Of a DNA stretch of 64,000 nt, positions 17,117-25,017 are shown in pieces. Numbering within the stretch: position 1 is the first letter of the stretch; every line of letters begins with the position of its first letter. The notes under the pieces were generated by a model, which ran no database searches, had not been told where the DNA came from, and worked only from the letters and a program-made list of their open reading frames with translations. This DNA is from Bog-375 sp049587755. Its GTDB lineage: Bacteria; Acidobacteriota; Terriglobia; Bryobacterales; Bryobacteraceae. The stretch covers positions 11,344-75,343 of the forward strand of contig JBAVEN010000026.1 of the NCBI GenBank assembly GCA_049587755.1, written 5' to 3'. The position numbers were made by a program, and so were the translations under genes.

Positions 17117-17509
17117 GTGGAGTACTCGGACGAAGGCAGAGAGCGGCGGATCACCCAGCTACGGAAGGGCATCCTGGAATTGGCGGTGATGGGGGTTCTC
17201 TATGATGAGCGGCATTACGGCTATTCGCTGGTCCGGGTTCTCTCTGAAAGCGGCTCCATCTCACTCAAGGAAAGCACCATCTATCCCATACTCGCACGGC
17301 TGGATCGGGACGGCTTGGTCCGCTCCGAATGGGTGGAGTCGGATCAGGGACCGCCTCGCAAATACTACGGCCTGACGTTGTCCGGCCGGCAGCTCTTCGA
17401 TGCGCTGAGCCAGGAGCTCGACGTATTGGTTTCCCTGGTTCAGCAGAAGTGGAAGGCCTCGGAGCAATCCGATCATGCCAGGAAGAAGATTGCGGTCCGA
17501 AAGGGGTAA
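17117..17509 (+). CDS. PadR family transcriptional regulator
   Basis: A winged-helix PadR protein of about 130 residues: QLRKGILELAVMGVLYDERHYGYSLV, STIYPILARLDRDGLV and the wing RKYYGLTLSGRQLFD, followed by a dimerisation helix. I chose GTG at 17117; a TTG at 17078 in the same frame would overlap the inverted repeat and the divergent promoter. The stop lies six bases before a HAAS-domain membrane protein, the usual partner of such regulators. Confidence 0.88.
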   Translation: MEYSDEGRERRITQLRKGILELAVMGVLYDERHYGYSLVRVLSESGSISLKESTIYPILARLDRDGLVRSEWVESDQGPPRKYYGLTLSGRQLFDALSQELDVLVSLVQQKWKASEQSDHARKKIAVRKG

Positions 17510-17515
17510 GACAAA

Positions 17516-18274
17516 ATGAACGACTATCCCGAAGTGGTGGCGAAGATTGCGGGTGACTATCTTGAGCGCGTGAAGTCACAGCTCCGCCTGGTTCCGGCCC
17601 ATGAGCAGGCCGAGTTCCTGAGGGAGATCGAGTCGCACCTTTATGAGGCTTACCAGCGCACGCCGGGCGAAGACGACGTTGCGAGAATACTCGCGGTGTT
17701 GCGGAACTTCGGCGAACCCGCTGAAGTAGTGTCCGACAGGTTGCCCGGTGCGATGGTGCGCTCCGGCACCAAGCGAAACCTGCCGCTGTATATTGTGGGC
17801 GGGATACTCATCGCGCTTTTCGGGCTTCCCCTGGGCGCGGCAGGCATGGGGGTAGCGGTGGGCCTCCTGGGCGCATTGGTAGGCGTTCTGGTCGCGTATT
17901 ACTCGGTCGCGGGAAGCTTTCTCCTGGTCGGCGCGCTGACCATGTTGTTGGGCCTGACCCGAATTCTGCTGCCGCAGTTATTTGACAGACTGGTCGTGCT
18001 CGGCTACGTCCAAATGAACGGTCCCGTAGGTGAGTTCTTCGACAACTTCCCTCCTTTTTATCAGGGCCTGTTGATGATCCTCTTCGCCAGCGTATTTGCC
18101 GCCGGCGGGCTGGGCATGCTGTGGCTGGGAAAATACCTGCTGCGGGGGTTGCGTTTCCTGTTCAGCCTCAGCTTCGACTGGATGCGGCGATTCGCGCAAG
18201 GCCTTCGCCGGAAGCCGCGCCAGGAATATCGGGAAACGCCTCAGCGCCGCAAGGCCTCATTTGTGAAACAGTGA
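17516..18274 (+). CDS. HAAS-domain membrane protein (PadR partner)
   Basis: A protein of 252 residues. The first 80 residues form the HAAS-type helical domain (YLERVKSQLRLVPAHEQAEFLREIESHLYEAY ... ILAVLRNFGEPAEVVSDRL), followed by about four membrane helices (PLYIVGGILIALFGLPLGAAG; GLLGALVGVLVAYYSV; LLVGALTMLLG; LLMILFASVFAAGG) and a basic tail. Proteins of this type are encoded next to PadR regulators and are thought to sense or signal at the membrane; the ligand is unknown. Confidence 0.8.
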   Translation: MNDYPEVVAKIAGDYLERVKSQLRLVPAHEQAEFLREIESHLYEAYQRTPGEDDVARILAVLRNFGEPAEVVSDRLPGAMVRSGTKRNLPLYIVGGILIALFGLPLGAAGMGVAVGLLGALVGVLVAYYSVAGSFLLVGALTMLLGLTRILLPQLFDRLVVLGYVQMNGPVGEFFDNFPPFYQGLLMILFASVFAAGGLGMLWLGKYLLRGLRFLFSLSFDWMRRFAQGLRRKPRQEYRETPQRRKASFVKQ

Positions 18275-18519
18275 GCAGCCGGCGCCGCCCGACGTGCGGC
18301 ATAGAAGTGGGAACTGGGCGCCTGGTGCCATGGCAGGGCCTCAGCCGTGTCGCAAGGCCGGCAGTCAAGAGTGTCGGCAGTCAAAAGGCTTTGGCCAGTG
18401 CGGCTTTCCTGAACCGGCAGGGGCTGAAAGAGCTTCGGCCATTGTTGTGCCGCACTCGCAGCCGCGCGAGCCACTCCCCATCCTCGGGCGCGCGAAATCG
18501 CGGTGCTACCATCGCATTG

Positions 18520-18663
18520 ATGGCGAAATTCAAGGCGCCTAAGGGCAAGCGGGCCAGCAAGGCCGTCCCGGAAGGCGCTGTTCCCTGCGTGATTATCATC
18601 ATCGGCGGAATTCTGTTGCTCATGCTGTTTCTGTATTTCGTCCTGAGAAGCTCGGGACAATAA
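18520..18663 (+). CDS. Small single-pass membrane protein
   Basis: A protein of 47 residues: a basic N-terminus (MAKFKAPKGKRASK) and one hydrophobic helix (VIIIIGGILLLMLFLYFVL). The ATG at 18520 is the only sensible start in a longer open frame whose upstream part does not look coding. The stop is four bases before rph, so it is probably co-transcribed. The 245 bases between the HAAS gene and this start contain no recognisable gene. Confidence 0.6.
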   Translation: MAKFKAPKGKRASKAVPEGAVPCVIIIIGGILLLMLFLYFVLRSSGQ

Positions 18664-18667
18664 CATC

Positions 18668-19384
18668 ATGCGAATCGACAACCGGAAAGCGGACGCGATG
18701 CGCCCGGCGGAAATCGTCACCGGTTACCTGATGACGGCGGAAGGCTCGGTGCTGATGAAGCTTGGCCACACCCAGGTGCTGTGCGCCGCCACGGTGGAAG
18801 ATTCCGTGCCGCAGTTTCTGCGCAACAGCGGCAAGGGCTGGGTGACGGCCGAGTATGCCATGCTGCCGCGCGCCACCGCCAAGCGCACGCCGCGCGAGGT
18901 GGTCAAGGGCCGGCCCTCCGGCAGGACCCACGAAATCCAGCGGCTCATCGGCCGCTCGCTGCGCTCGGTGATGGATATGGCGGCGCTCGGCGAGCGCACC
19001 GTGACGCTCGATTGCGACGTGCTCCAGGCCGATGGGGGCACGCGCACGGCATCCATCACCGGAGCCTTTGTGGCGCTGGCACTGGCGCTGCGGCGCCTGG
19101 TGGATTTCGGCGTCCTCAAGTCGATGCCGGTGCGCGACTACGTTGCCGCCACCAGCGTGGGCCTGGTCGGCGGCTCGCCGATGCTCGATCTCTGCTACGA
19201 AGAGGACTCGCAGGCCGATGTGGATATGAACGTCGTCATGACCGGCGGCGGCCGCTTCGTCGAGGTGCAGGCCACCGCCGAACATAGCCCTTTCGACGAT
19301 GCCCAGTTGGCCGAACTGCTGGCGCTGGCGCGCGGCGGCATCGCTCAGTTGGTGGAATTGCAGAAGCGCGCGGTGCGGCTTTGA
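18668..19384 (+). CDS. rph: Ribonuclease PH
   Basis: A 238-residue phosphorolytic exoribonuclease that trims tRNA 3' ends. The start MRIDNRKADAMRPAEIVTGYLMTAEGSVLMKLG, the segment GWVTAEYAMLPRATAKRTPREV and the phosphate-site region RPSGRTHEIQRLIGRSLR are all family hallmarks, as is DCDVLQADGGTRTASITGAFVAL. The stop overlaps the start of rdgB, the common rph-rdgB pairing in bacteria. Confidence 0.97.
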   Translation: MRIDNRKADAMRPAEIVTGYLMTAEGSVLMKLGHTQVLCAATVEDSVPQFLRNSGKGWVTAEYAMLPRATAKRTPREVVKGRPSGRTHEIQRLIGRSLRSVMDMAALGERTVTLDCDVLQADGGTRTASITGAFVALALALRRLVDFGVLKSMPVRDYVAATSVGLVGGSPMLDLCYEEDSQADVDMNVVMTGGGRFVEVQATAEHSPFDDAQLAELLALARGGIAQLVELQKRAVRL

Positions 19385-19992
19385 GGGCCGGTGGGGCGCC
19401 GTTGCACCTCTTCTGCGCCACCAGCAATCCGGGCAAAGCGCGCGAGTTCGCTCTCGCCGCCGGTGACCGCGTTGCCATCCAGCCCTTGCCCGATTTCCGC
19501 GCCATAGCGCCCTGCGTGGAAGACGGCGCAACCTTCGCTGAGAACGCCATCATCAAAGCGCGGCATTACGGCGCCCACGCGCCCGGCCTGCTCTTCGCCG
19601 ACGATTCCGGGCTCGTGGTAGATGCGCTGGGCGGGGCTCCCGGTGTGTTATCGGCCCGCTTCTCCGGACCCGGCGCCACCGACGAATCCAACAACCGCCT
19701 GCTGCTCGAAAAGCTGCGCGGCGTTGCGGACCGGCGCGCGCGGTTCGTCTGCGCCATAGCCCTGGTGAACAACGGCCAACTTGTCGGCGTTTACTCGGGC
19801 AGCGTGGAAGGCGTCATCCTCGACGCGCCGCGCGGCAGCGCCGGTTTCGGATACGATCCGCTTTTCTATTACCCTCCCTTCGGCTGCACTTTCGGCGAGG
19901 TGGAAGGCGAGCGCAAGTTCGCCGTGAGCCACCGCGGCCAGGCGCTGCGTGCCATGCTGCTGGCGCTGCTGGGCAGCGAACGGGCCGGCTAG
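19381..19992 (+). CDS. rdgB: Non-canonical purine NTP pyrophosphatase (RdgB/HAM1)
   Basis: A 203-residue house-cleaning enzyme hydrolysing dITP and XTP. Motifs: CATSNPGKAREF at the start, LFADDSGLVVDALGGAPGVLSARFSG in the middle and GFGYDPLFYYP near the end with the catalytic Asp. The start is TTG 19381, overlapping the rph stop, or TTG 19402; there is no ATG before the core. Tight coupling to rph is typical. Confidence 0.93.
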   Translation: MRAGGAPLHLFCATSNPGKAREFALAAGDRVAIQPLPDFRAIAPCVEDGATFAENAIIKARHYGAHAPGLLFADDSGLVVDALGGAPGVLSARFSGPGATDESNNRLLLEKLRGVADRRARFVCAIALVNNGQLVGVYSGSVEGVILDAPRGSAGFGYDPLFYYPPFGCTFGEVEGERKFAVSHRGQALRAMLLALLGSERAG

Positions 19993-20209
19993 CTCTGGAT
20001 CGTGTTCACACCGGACAGACCTTCGCGGCCGCACGATTTGCGCGGGGTGCAATTCGCGCTGCGCGGAGTGCGAGCTGAACGATCTTCGCACGGCCGTTCT
20101 CGGCGACGTAACACTTGCTACTGTGCGGTCGGGCCGCCCGCAAATGAGGGTATTGGATTATCGGACCCCCTCCTCCGCGAGCGGGCCGTTCATGATAGGC
20201 TGACAATTC

Positions 20210-20683
20210 ATGGAGATTTCGGACCTGTATCGCGGGTTAGGCGAGGAGGGCTTCGCGCAACTGCTGCGCAGCATCTCAATCGGCAAGCTCAGGACCTACC
20301 AGATTTACGAAGGCTTCAAAGTAAGGGCGCGGCTGCACAAGTTGAACACCGAGACGTTGCGCAAAGCGGCTCCGCGCCTCTGGGCGCGGGTGATGGAAGG
20401 CGATGCGGCTTTTGGTGCGGATCTGGCGCAGGCCGTGCTGGTCTCTCACCTGGATCTGATCATCGCCGTGCTCGATTTCCTGGGCGTGCCGCATGAGAAT
20501 GGATTTTTTGCGAAAGACATGGACCCGAAACCACACTTCACAGAAGGGTGGGAAGCGCGCGTGTTCGAAAAATTTCGGGCTACGGTGCCTGAAGTAGTGT
20601 TGATTTTTTACATTAATCATTTGCGTTGGGAGCTGCTGAAGGCGGAAGAGCTGTACCGCCCCGAATCGGCCCCGGCGGCGTGA
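20210..20683 (+). CDS. Conserved-looking hypothetical protein
   Basis: A 157-residue, mostly helical soluble protein (MEISDLYRGLGEEGFAQLLRS; ARVMEGDAAFGADLAQAVLVSHLDLIIAVLDFLGV). No signal peptide, membrane helix or known motif. The codon pattern matches its neighbours and the ATG has GACAATTC upstream rather than a strong ribosome-binding site. The 217 bases before it, after rdgB, hold no gene that I can identify. Confidence 0.65.
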   Translation: MEISDLYRGLGEEGFAQLLRSISIGKLRTYQIYEGFKVRARLHKLNTETLRKAAPRLWARVMEGDAAFGADLAQAVLVSHLDLIIAVLDFLGVPHENGFFAKDMDPKPHFTEGWEARVFEKFRATVPEVVLIFYINHLRWELLKAEELYRPESAPAA

Positions 20684-20792
20684 ACTGGCCGGTGGCGTGC
20701 ACATTATATAGAATCGATGACGAGCGCGGGTTGGAGGCAGTCGGCGAGGGTGGTCTCAGGGAAGCCTGCCCGTCCTTTGAAGTCCCTGCCGC

Positions 20793-21047
20793 TCAATATA
20801 TTGCACATACCCTCACGATTCGCTCGAGGAGTTTTCGCTTCATGACAGGTGTGGGCTTTTCCCCCAGCTCGACGCCTGTTTGCGCGGTATCACCCAGTTT
20901 CGGAAAAAAGCGGTCCGACAACTTTTTCGCTCGCGTTATGGCGCCACCCTCCAGCGCAACAACGCTCGCATCCAGTTTGTCCATCGCCCGATTCCCTTTT
21001 TCACTTAAGATTGCGAGGTTCCGGCAATGAATCATTGCGATTTCCAT
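20793..21047 (-). CDS. Small hypothetical protein with lower GC
   Basis: Eighty-four residues (core MDKLDASVVALEGGAITRAKKLSDRFFPKLGDTAQTGVELGEKP). The ATG at 21047 follows AGGTGAG at a good distance, the main reason for accepting it. Codon third positions are less GC-rich than neighbouring genes, which could mean recent acquisition. No family recognised. It faces away from the zinc-ribbon gene at 21099, with 51 bases between the two starts. Confidence 0.4.
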   Translation of the reverse strand: MEIAMIHCRNLAILSEKGNRAMDKLDASVVALEGGAITRAKKLSDRFFPKLGDTAQTGVELGEKPTPVMKRKLLERIVRVCAIY

Positions 21048-21098
21048 TATTCTCACCTGCTGCCCAAGAAACCGGGCATTCTCCCGCTCGAGGAGACC

Positions 21099-21266
21099 AT
21101 GAAGAAGCAGTGCCGCCGCTGCGGCGCGGAATTCGTGACGCGGTCGCGCATACGGAAGCGCTGCGATGCATGCCAGACCGTCGTTTCGGCGGAGAAGCAG
21201 AAGAAGGCCAATGAGCGCTTGAAGGCCCGCCGCGCAGCCCGCCGGATGTGCCTGCTGGCCAGTTAG
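21099..21266 (+). CDS. Small zinc-ribbon protein
   Basis: A 55-residue protein, MKKQCRRCGAEF followed by RKRCDACQTVV: two CxxC pairs forming a Cys4 zinc site, then a strongly basic helix (KQKKANERLKARRAARR) suited to nucleic acid binding. The ATG at 21099 has GAGGAG upstream, so I prefer it to an in-frame start 72 bases earlier. Function unknown. Confidence 0.6.
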   Translation: MKKQCRRCGAEFVTRSRIRKRCDACQTVVSAEKQKKANERLKARRAARRMCLLAS

Positions 21267-21330
21267 CCGCGCCGCTGGTTGTCACTCGAGATCGCCATCA
21301 ACGTCAAGTGGATGGTGCCGGCCGCGCCAG

Positions 21331-21810
21331 TCACCGCTCAAGAGTGACGACAGCTTGCGCCTCGGCGGATTTGCCTTCCCCCACCGGGCCTACCTTCTCG
21401 GCGGTCTTGAACTTGACCGAAACGCGGTCCAACTCCAGGCCGAGCGCGGAGGCCAGCCGCTTGCGTATGGCCTCGCGGTAGTCTTTCAGCTTGGGGCGCT
21501 CCAGGATCACTGTCGAGTCCACGTGGACGATGCGGAAACCGGCGTCGCCCGCCATCTGCCGCGCGTGGCGCAGAAACACCAGGCTATCGGCGTCTTTCCA
21601 GCGCGGATCGGAGTCCGGGAAGTGCATGCCGATATCGCCCAGCGCTGCCGCGCCCAGGATAGCGTCAGTGATGGCGTGGGCCAGCACGTCGGCATCGGAG
21701 TGGCCCTCCAGGCCCATCTCGCTGGGAACGGTCACGCCGCCCAAGATCAGCGCGCGGCCGGCGGCAAGCCGGTGCACATCCCAGCCCAGACCGGTGCGGA
21801 TCTCGCTCAA
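21331..21810 (-). CDS. ispF: 2-C-methyl-D-erythritol 2,4-cyclodiphosphate synthase
   Basis: A 159-residue MEP-pathway enzyme making MEcPP from CDP-ME 2-phosphate. Metal and substrate motifs: GLGWDVHRL (Asp11, His13), LEGHSDADVLAHAITDAILGAAALGDIGMHFPD and a C-terminal GPVGEGKSAEAQAVVTLER. The start overlaps ispD by four bases (ATGA), so the pair is translationally coupled, as in many bacteria where the two are adjacent or fused. Confidence 0.97.
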   Translation of the reverse strand: MSEIRTGLGWDVHRLAAGRALILGGVTVPSEMGLEGHSDADVLAHAITDAILGAAALGDIGMHFPDSDPRWKDADSLVFLRHARQMAGDAGFRIVHVDSTVILERPKLKDYREAIRKRLASALGLELDRVSVKFKTAEKVGPVGEGKSAEAQAVVTLER

Positions 21811-22541
21811 CCGATCGCTTCCTTGGCGGCGTCTTCGTGCAGGAACAAGCGCGCCAGGTCCATGTCGGCGGGCCGGGTGATTTTGATATTGCGGTCGCTG
21901 CCCAGCACCACCGTCACTTCCACGTCCAGCCGCTCCACCAGGCTCGATTCATCGGTGCCGATGAACCCGTCGCGGTGCGCGGCCTCATAAGCGCGCGTCA
22001 GCAGCTCATAGCGGAAAACCTGCGGCGTCTGCGCCAGCACCAGTTTGTCGCGTTGCAGGGTGGTGCGGACGCGCGTCTTGCCGGTGCCGCGGTTCACCTG
22101 CTTCACCGTGTCCGCCACCGGAAGGCCGACGATGGCAGCACCGCTTTCGGCCGCTTCGTCAAAAACCCGGTGGATGATCTCGAGGTCGATGAACGGCCGT
22201 ACCGCATCGTGTACGGCCACCAGGTCCGTCTCCGGACCCAGCGAGCGCAGCGCGTTTTCGACCGATTGCTGGCGGCTGTTGCCGCCCTCCACTACGCGCA
22301 GTTTTCGGCCGTGCAGCTCGCCGGCCAGCATGGCGCCAACCCACTCCATGTCTTCCGCGCGCACGGCCACTACCAGCTCGTTGACGCGGTCCGAGGCGGC
22401 AAACTTGCGCACCGTGTGCAGCAGGATAGGCGACCCTTCCAGCAGCATGAACTGCTTGCGGCTGGTGCCGGTCCTTTCGGCCGCACCCTTGCCCATGCGC
22501 GTGCCAAGCCCTGCCGCGGGCAATATGACGGCGACTCTCAT
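21807..22541 (-). CDS. ispD: 2-C-methyl-D-erythritol 4-phosphate cytidylyltransferase
   Basis: A 244-residue nucleotidyltransferase with the CTP-binding loop VILPAAGLGTRMGKGAAERTGTSRKQF at the N-terminus and VAVHDAVRPFI in the centre. Second enzyme of the non-mevalonate isoprenoid pathway after Dxr. It starts five bases after the PIN/TRAM gene and overlaps ispF, so the three genes form one operon on the minus strand. Confidence 0.97.
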   Translation of the reverse strand: MRVAVILPAAGLGTRMGKGAAERTGTSRKQFMLLEGSPILLHTVRKFAASDRVNELVVAVRAEDMEWVGAMLAGELHGRKLRVVEGGNSRQQSVENALRSLGPETDLVAVHDAVRPFIDLEIIHRVFDEAAESGAAIVGLPVADTVKQVNRGTGKTRVRTTLQRDKLVLAQTPQVFRYELLTRAYEAAHRDGFIGTDESSLVERLDVEVTVVLGSDRNIKITRPADMDLARLFLHEDAAKEAIG

Positions 22542-22546
22542 GTGCT

Positions 22547-23629
22547 CTACGATTCTATCGTGGTTTTCTCGGCCGCGACGCCGGCCACCGGTTGCGGCTC
22601 GCCTTTCTTAACGGCCCGGTCGTGCCCCGCGGCGCCAGTGCCGTGCTGCCGCTCATCGTACTTGCCGAAGATCATCTTTCCAGCCGTGGTTTGCAACACG
22701 CTGGTCACAGTGATGTCGATGGTCTTCGAGATCAGCCGCTTGGCGTTATCCACCACCACCATGGTGCCGTCGTCGAGGTACGCCACGCCCTGGTTGTATT
22801 CCTTGCCCTCCTTGAGGATGAAGACCCGCATGGTCTCGCCGGGCAGCACGATCGGCTTCAGCGAATTCGCCAACTCGTTGATGTTCAGCACCGACACGCC
22901 GTGCAGTTGGGCCACCTTGTTGAGGTTGAAATCGTTGGTGACCACCTTGCAGTCGTAGATCTTGGCGAGTTCAATCAACTTCATATCCACGTCGCGCACG
23001 TGCGGAAAGTCTTCTTCCACGATCTGCACCGTCAGGTGCGTCATCTTCTGGATGCGCTGCAGGATGTCCAGGCCGCGGCGGCCGCGGTTGCGTTTCATGG
23101 AATCGGCCGAATCCGCCACCAGTTGCAATTCCCGCAGCACGAACTGCGGAATCACCAGCACGCCGTCGAGAAAGCCGGTTTCGGCGATGTCGGCGATGCG
23201 TCCGTCGATGATCACGCTGGTATCGAGAATTTTGAACGACTTCTGCGAGCCCTTTTCTCCGCCAAAGACGCCGCCCAGCGCCGCCAGGTTGAGCATATCG
23301 CCCTTCTTGGCGCCCACCACCAGCCCTACGTAGGTCATCCACAGCAGCAGGCAGACCGGCAGAAAGGGCTGGCCGGGCAGGGCCTTCCCCAGCACCAGCG
23401 ACATGAGGAATGCGCCCGCAATCCCCAGCACCGAGCCGAATGCGGCCCCAATCAGGCGAGTGAGACTGACTCTTTCGAGACGAATTTCGAAATAGATGAT
23501 GCCGCCGCCCAGCAGCAGGCCGCCCAAAGCCGAAAACCACGGCGCCACCTGAGCCGGATGGAGGAGAAAAGCGGAGAGGGAGAGAATCAGAATGAAAAAT
23601 GCACGAACGAAAATAAGGTCGAGCACCAT
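22547..23629 (-). CDS. PIN/TRAM domain membrane protein, YacL-like
   Basis: A 360-residue protein: four N-terminal membrane helices (about residues 5-115), then a PIN nuclease domain with acidic residues in LDTSVIIDGRIADI and VDMKLIELAKIYDCKVVTNDFNLNKVAQ, then a TRAM-like RNA-binding segment (GKEYNQGVAYLDDGTMVVVDNAKRLI). This is the PRC-barrel/PilT family of Bacillus YacL, whose gene also lies directly before ispD-ispF. Role unknown; endoribonuclease activity is likely. Ribosome-binding site GGGGGTG precedes the ATG. Confidence 0.9.
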   Translation of the reverse strand: MVLDLIFVRAFFILILSLSAFLLHPAQVAPWFSALGGLLLGGGIIYFEIRLERVSLTRLIGAAFGSVLGIAGAFLMSLVLGKALPGQPFLPVCLLLWMTYVGLVVGAKKGDMLNLAALGGVFGGEKGSQKSFKILDTSVIIDGRIADIAETGFLDGVLVIPQFVLRELQLVADSADSMKRNRGRRGLDILQRIQKMTHLTVQIVEEDFPHVRDVDMKLIELAKIYDCKVVTNDFNLNKVAQLHGVSVLNINELANSLKPIVLPGETMRVFILKEGKEYNQGVAYLDDGTMVVVDNAKRLISKTIDITVTSVLQTTAGKMIFGKYDERQHGTGAAGHDRAVKKGEPQPVAGVAAEKTTIES

Positions 23630-23844
23630 GACACCCCCTTTAGGGTGAGCCTATAACTTCGGCAAGGACCCCGGAAATCCGGCGTCCGAACCGTATGAGC
23701 TGCAAGTATTATGCCGCCAAAAGTATAGCACCTATGGGCGTTGCCGGCTTGTAGAGTCTAGCGCCGTGAGGGCGCCGACCGTTCTTTGCTGTTGGGGACC
23801 GTAACGATCGCCAGCCGCCGCAGGCGGCGTCCAGGCCGGCGCGG

Positions 23845-24375
23845 TCACATGTTCGGGTCGAGCGGCAGTTTCTCGAAGGGAACAGGGGCCTGGGTTTTCA
23901 TCTCTTCGATCCACTGCAGAACCTTGTTGCTGGGGTTGAAGAGCCTTACGATCGGCAGGGTCACGTCCACGAGCTCGACGCCAGGACCCTTGAACTGCAG
24001 CTCCCATTTCGAAACGATCAGTGCGACGCCCGCCTGCGCGGCGACCGCCGGAAGCTTATCCGCAACTTTGGCGAGGATGCCGGAAACAGGACCAGTCGAG
24101 AACACCTGTTGGTGCAGCCGGACCTGCAACCACTGGCCTTCCTTGTTCAGTTCCTTTGCGCGAGTGTCGTTGTTCGCGGCCCTTGCGTCGTTGTAATCGC
24201 TCCGCAGACCTTGGGTGGTCCGTTGGAACTCGTCCGAGTTTCCATAGGCGAGCGCGATGGCCCGGGAGTCGAAGACGCCGATGCGCAACGGCTTCGTGTC
24301 TTGAGCGGCGGCCGGCGGCGCGGCCCAGAGAAGGGTAGCTGCGAACGCCGCGGTCACCTTGGCTTTGTTCTTCAC
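23845..24375 (-). CDS. Exported OmpH/Skp-like protein
   Basis: A 176-residue protein with signal peptide MKNKAKVTAAFAATLLWAAPPAAAQ. The mature part begins LRIGVFDSRAIALAYGNSDEF and continues with a helical segment of alternating charge, as in Skp/OmpH periplasmic chaperones, but the C-terminal half departs from them (VELVDVTLPIVRLFNP). I treat it as a distant relative. It follows the methyltransferase-like gene by 44 bases on the same strand. Confidence 0.6.
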   Translation of the reverse strand: MKNKAKVTAAFAATLLWAAPPAAAQDTKPLRIGVFDSRAIALAYGNSDEFQRTTQGLRSDYNDARAANNDTRAKELNKEGQWLQVRLHQQVFSTGPVSGILAKVADKLPAVAAQAGVALIVSKWELQFKGPGVELVDVTLPIVRLFNPSNKVLQWIEEMKTQAPVPFEKLPLDPNM

Positions 24376-24419
24376 AATACCTCCTTACGGTCTGAATAGC
24401 TTTCTGGTTCCCCTCGGCA

Positions 24420-24935
24420 TCACCCGCTGTTCTGGCCTCTCCATGCCGTGAGGCGAGGAATCCAGCGGGGGACCGCGGCGCAGAAAGTCTCGTATTCGCC
24501 GGCAAAGGTTCGCCGCAGCGTCGGCTCTTCGTAAAGCAGCACGAACAGGTGAAACAGCAGCCAGACAATGCCGCCATATTCGAGTAGGGAGACGCTGCCG
24601 AAAACCAGGCCCTGGCCGAGAATGGTCATCACCACCGCCAGGTACATAGGGTTTCGGACATAACGGTACAGTCCGGTGACGACCAGGTGTCGGGTCGGAA
24701 AGACAGGCGCCGGCGTACCCAGGCCGTACAGGGCAAATCGGACAAAAGAGTCCAGCAGGCCAACGATACCCGGCACGATCAGCATGCCCCCAACCCAACG
24801 GAAAAGCGGCGTGCCGAAGAAAGGGGCCGCGACGCGCCACTGCGAAATCCACCATGGCGCCAACCCGGCGACAAAGCCGGGGGCGATGACCAGGAAGATT
24901 GCAGAGGCGGCGAGGGCCAACACCTTCCTCGTCAT
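24420..24935 (-). CDS. Isoprenylcysteine carboxyl methyltransferase-like membrane protein
   Basis: A 171-residue integral membrane protein with about five helices and the ICMT/PEMT C-terminal motif LVVTGLYRYVRNPMYLAVVMTILGQGL followed by EEPTLRRTFAGEYETFCAAVPRWIPR, the SAM-binding signature of this fold. Bacterial members methylate unknown lipids or small molecules. The ATG at 24935 was preferred over a start 237 bases upstream that would reach into the hexosaminidase gene. Confidence 0.8.
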   Translation of the reverse strand: MTRKVLALAASAIFLVIAPGFVAGLAPWWISQWRVAAPFFGTPLFRWVGGMLIVPGIVGLLDSFVRFALYGLGTPAPVFPTRHLVVTGLYRYVRNPMYLAVVMTILGQGLVFGSVSLLEYGGIVWLLFHLFVLLYEEPTLRRTFAGEYETFCAAVPRWIPRLTAWRGQNSG

Positions 24936-25017
24936 GTCCACATGGGAGCAGGGCGCACGGCCGCGCGCAACCGGGCGGCGGCGCCGCCAACCCGTGCCGT
25001 GACCACTGCGGAACTGG

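Noticed and set aside
18275..18519. Possible structured RNA such as SRP RNA between the HAAS gene and the small membrane protein gene
   Set aside because: The conserved SRP core (GGTCCGGAAGGAAGC-like) is absent and no stable conserved structure was recognised.
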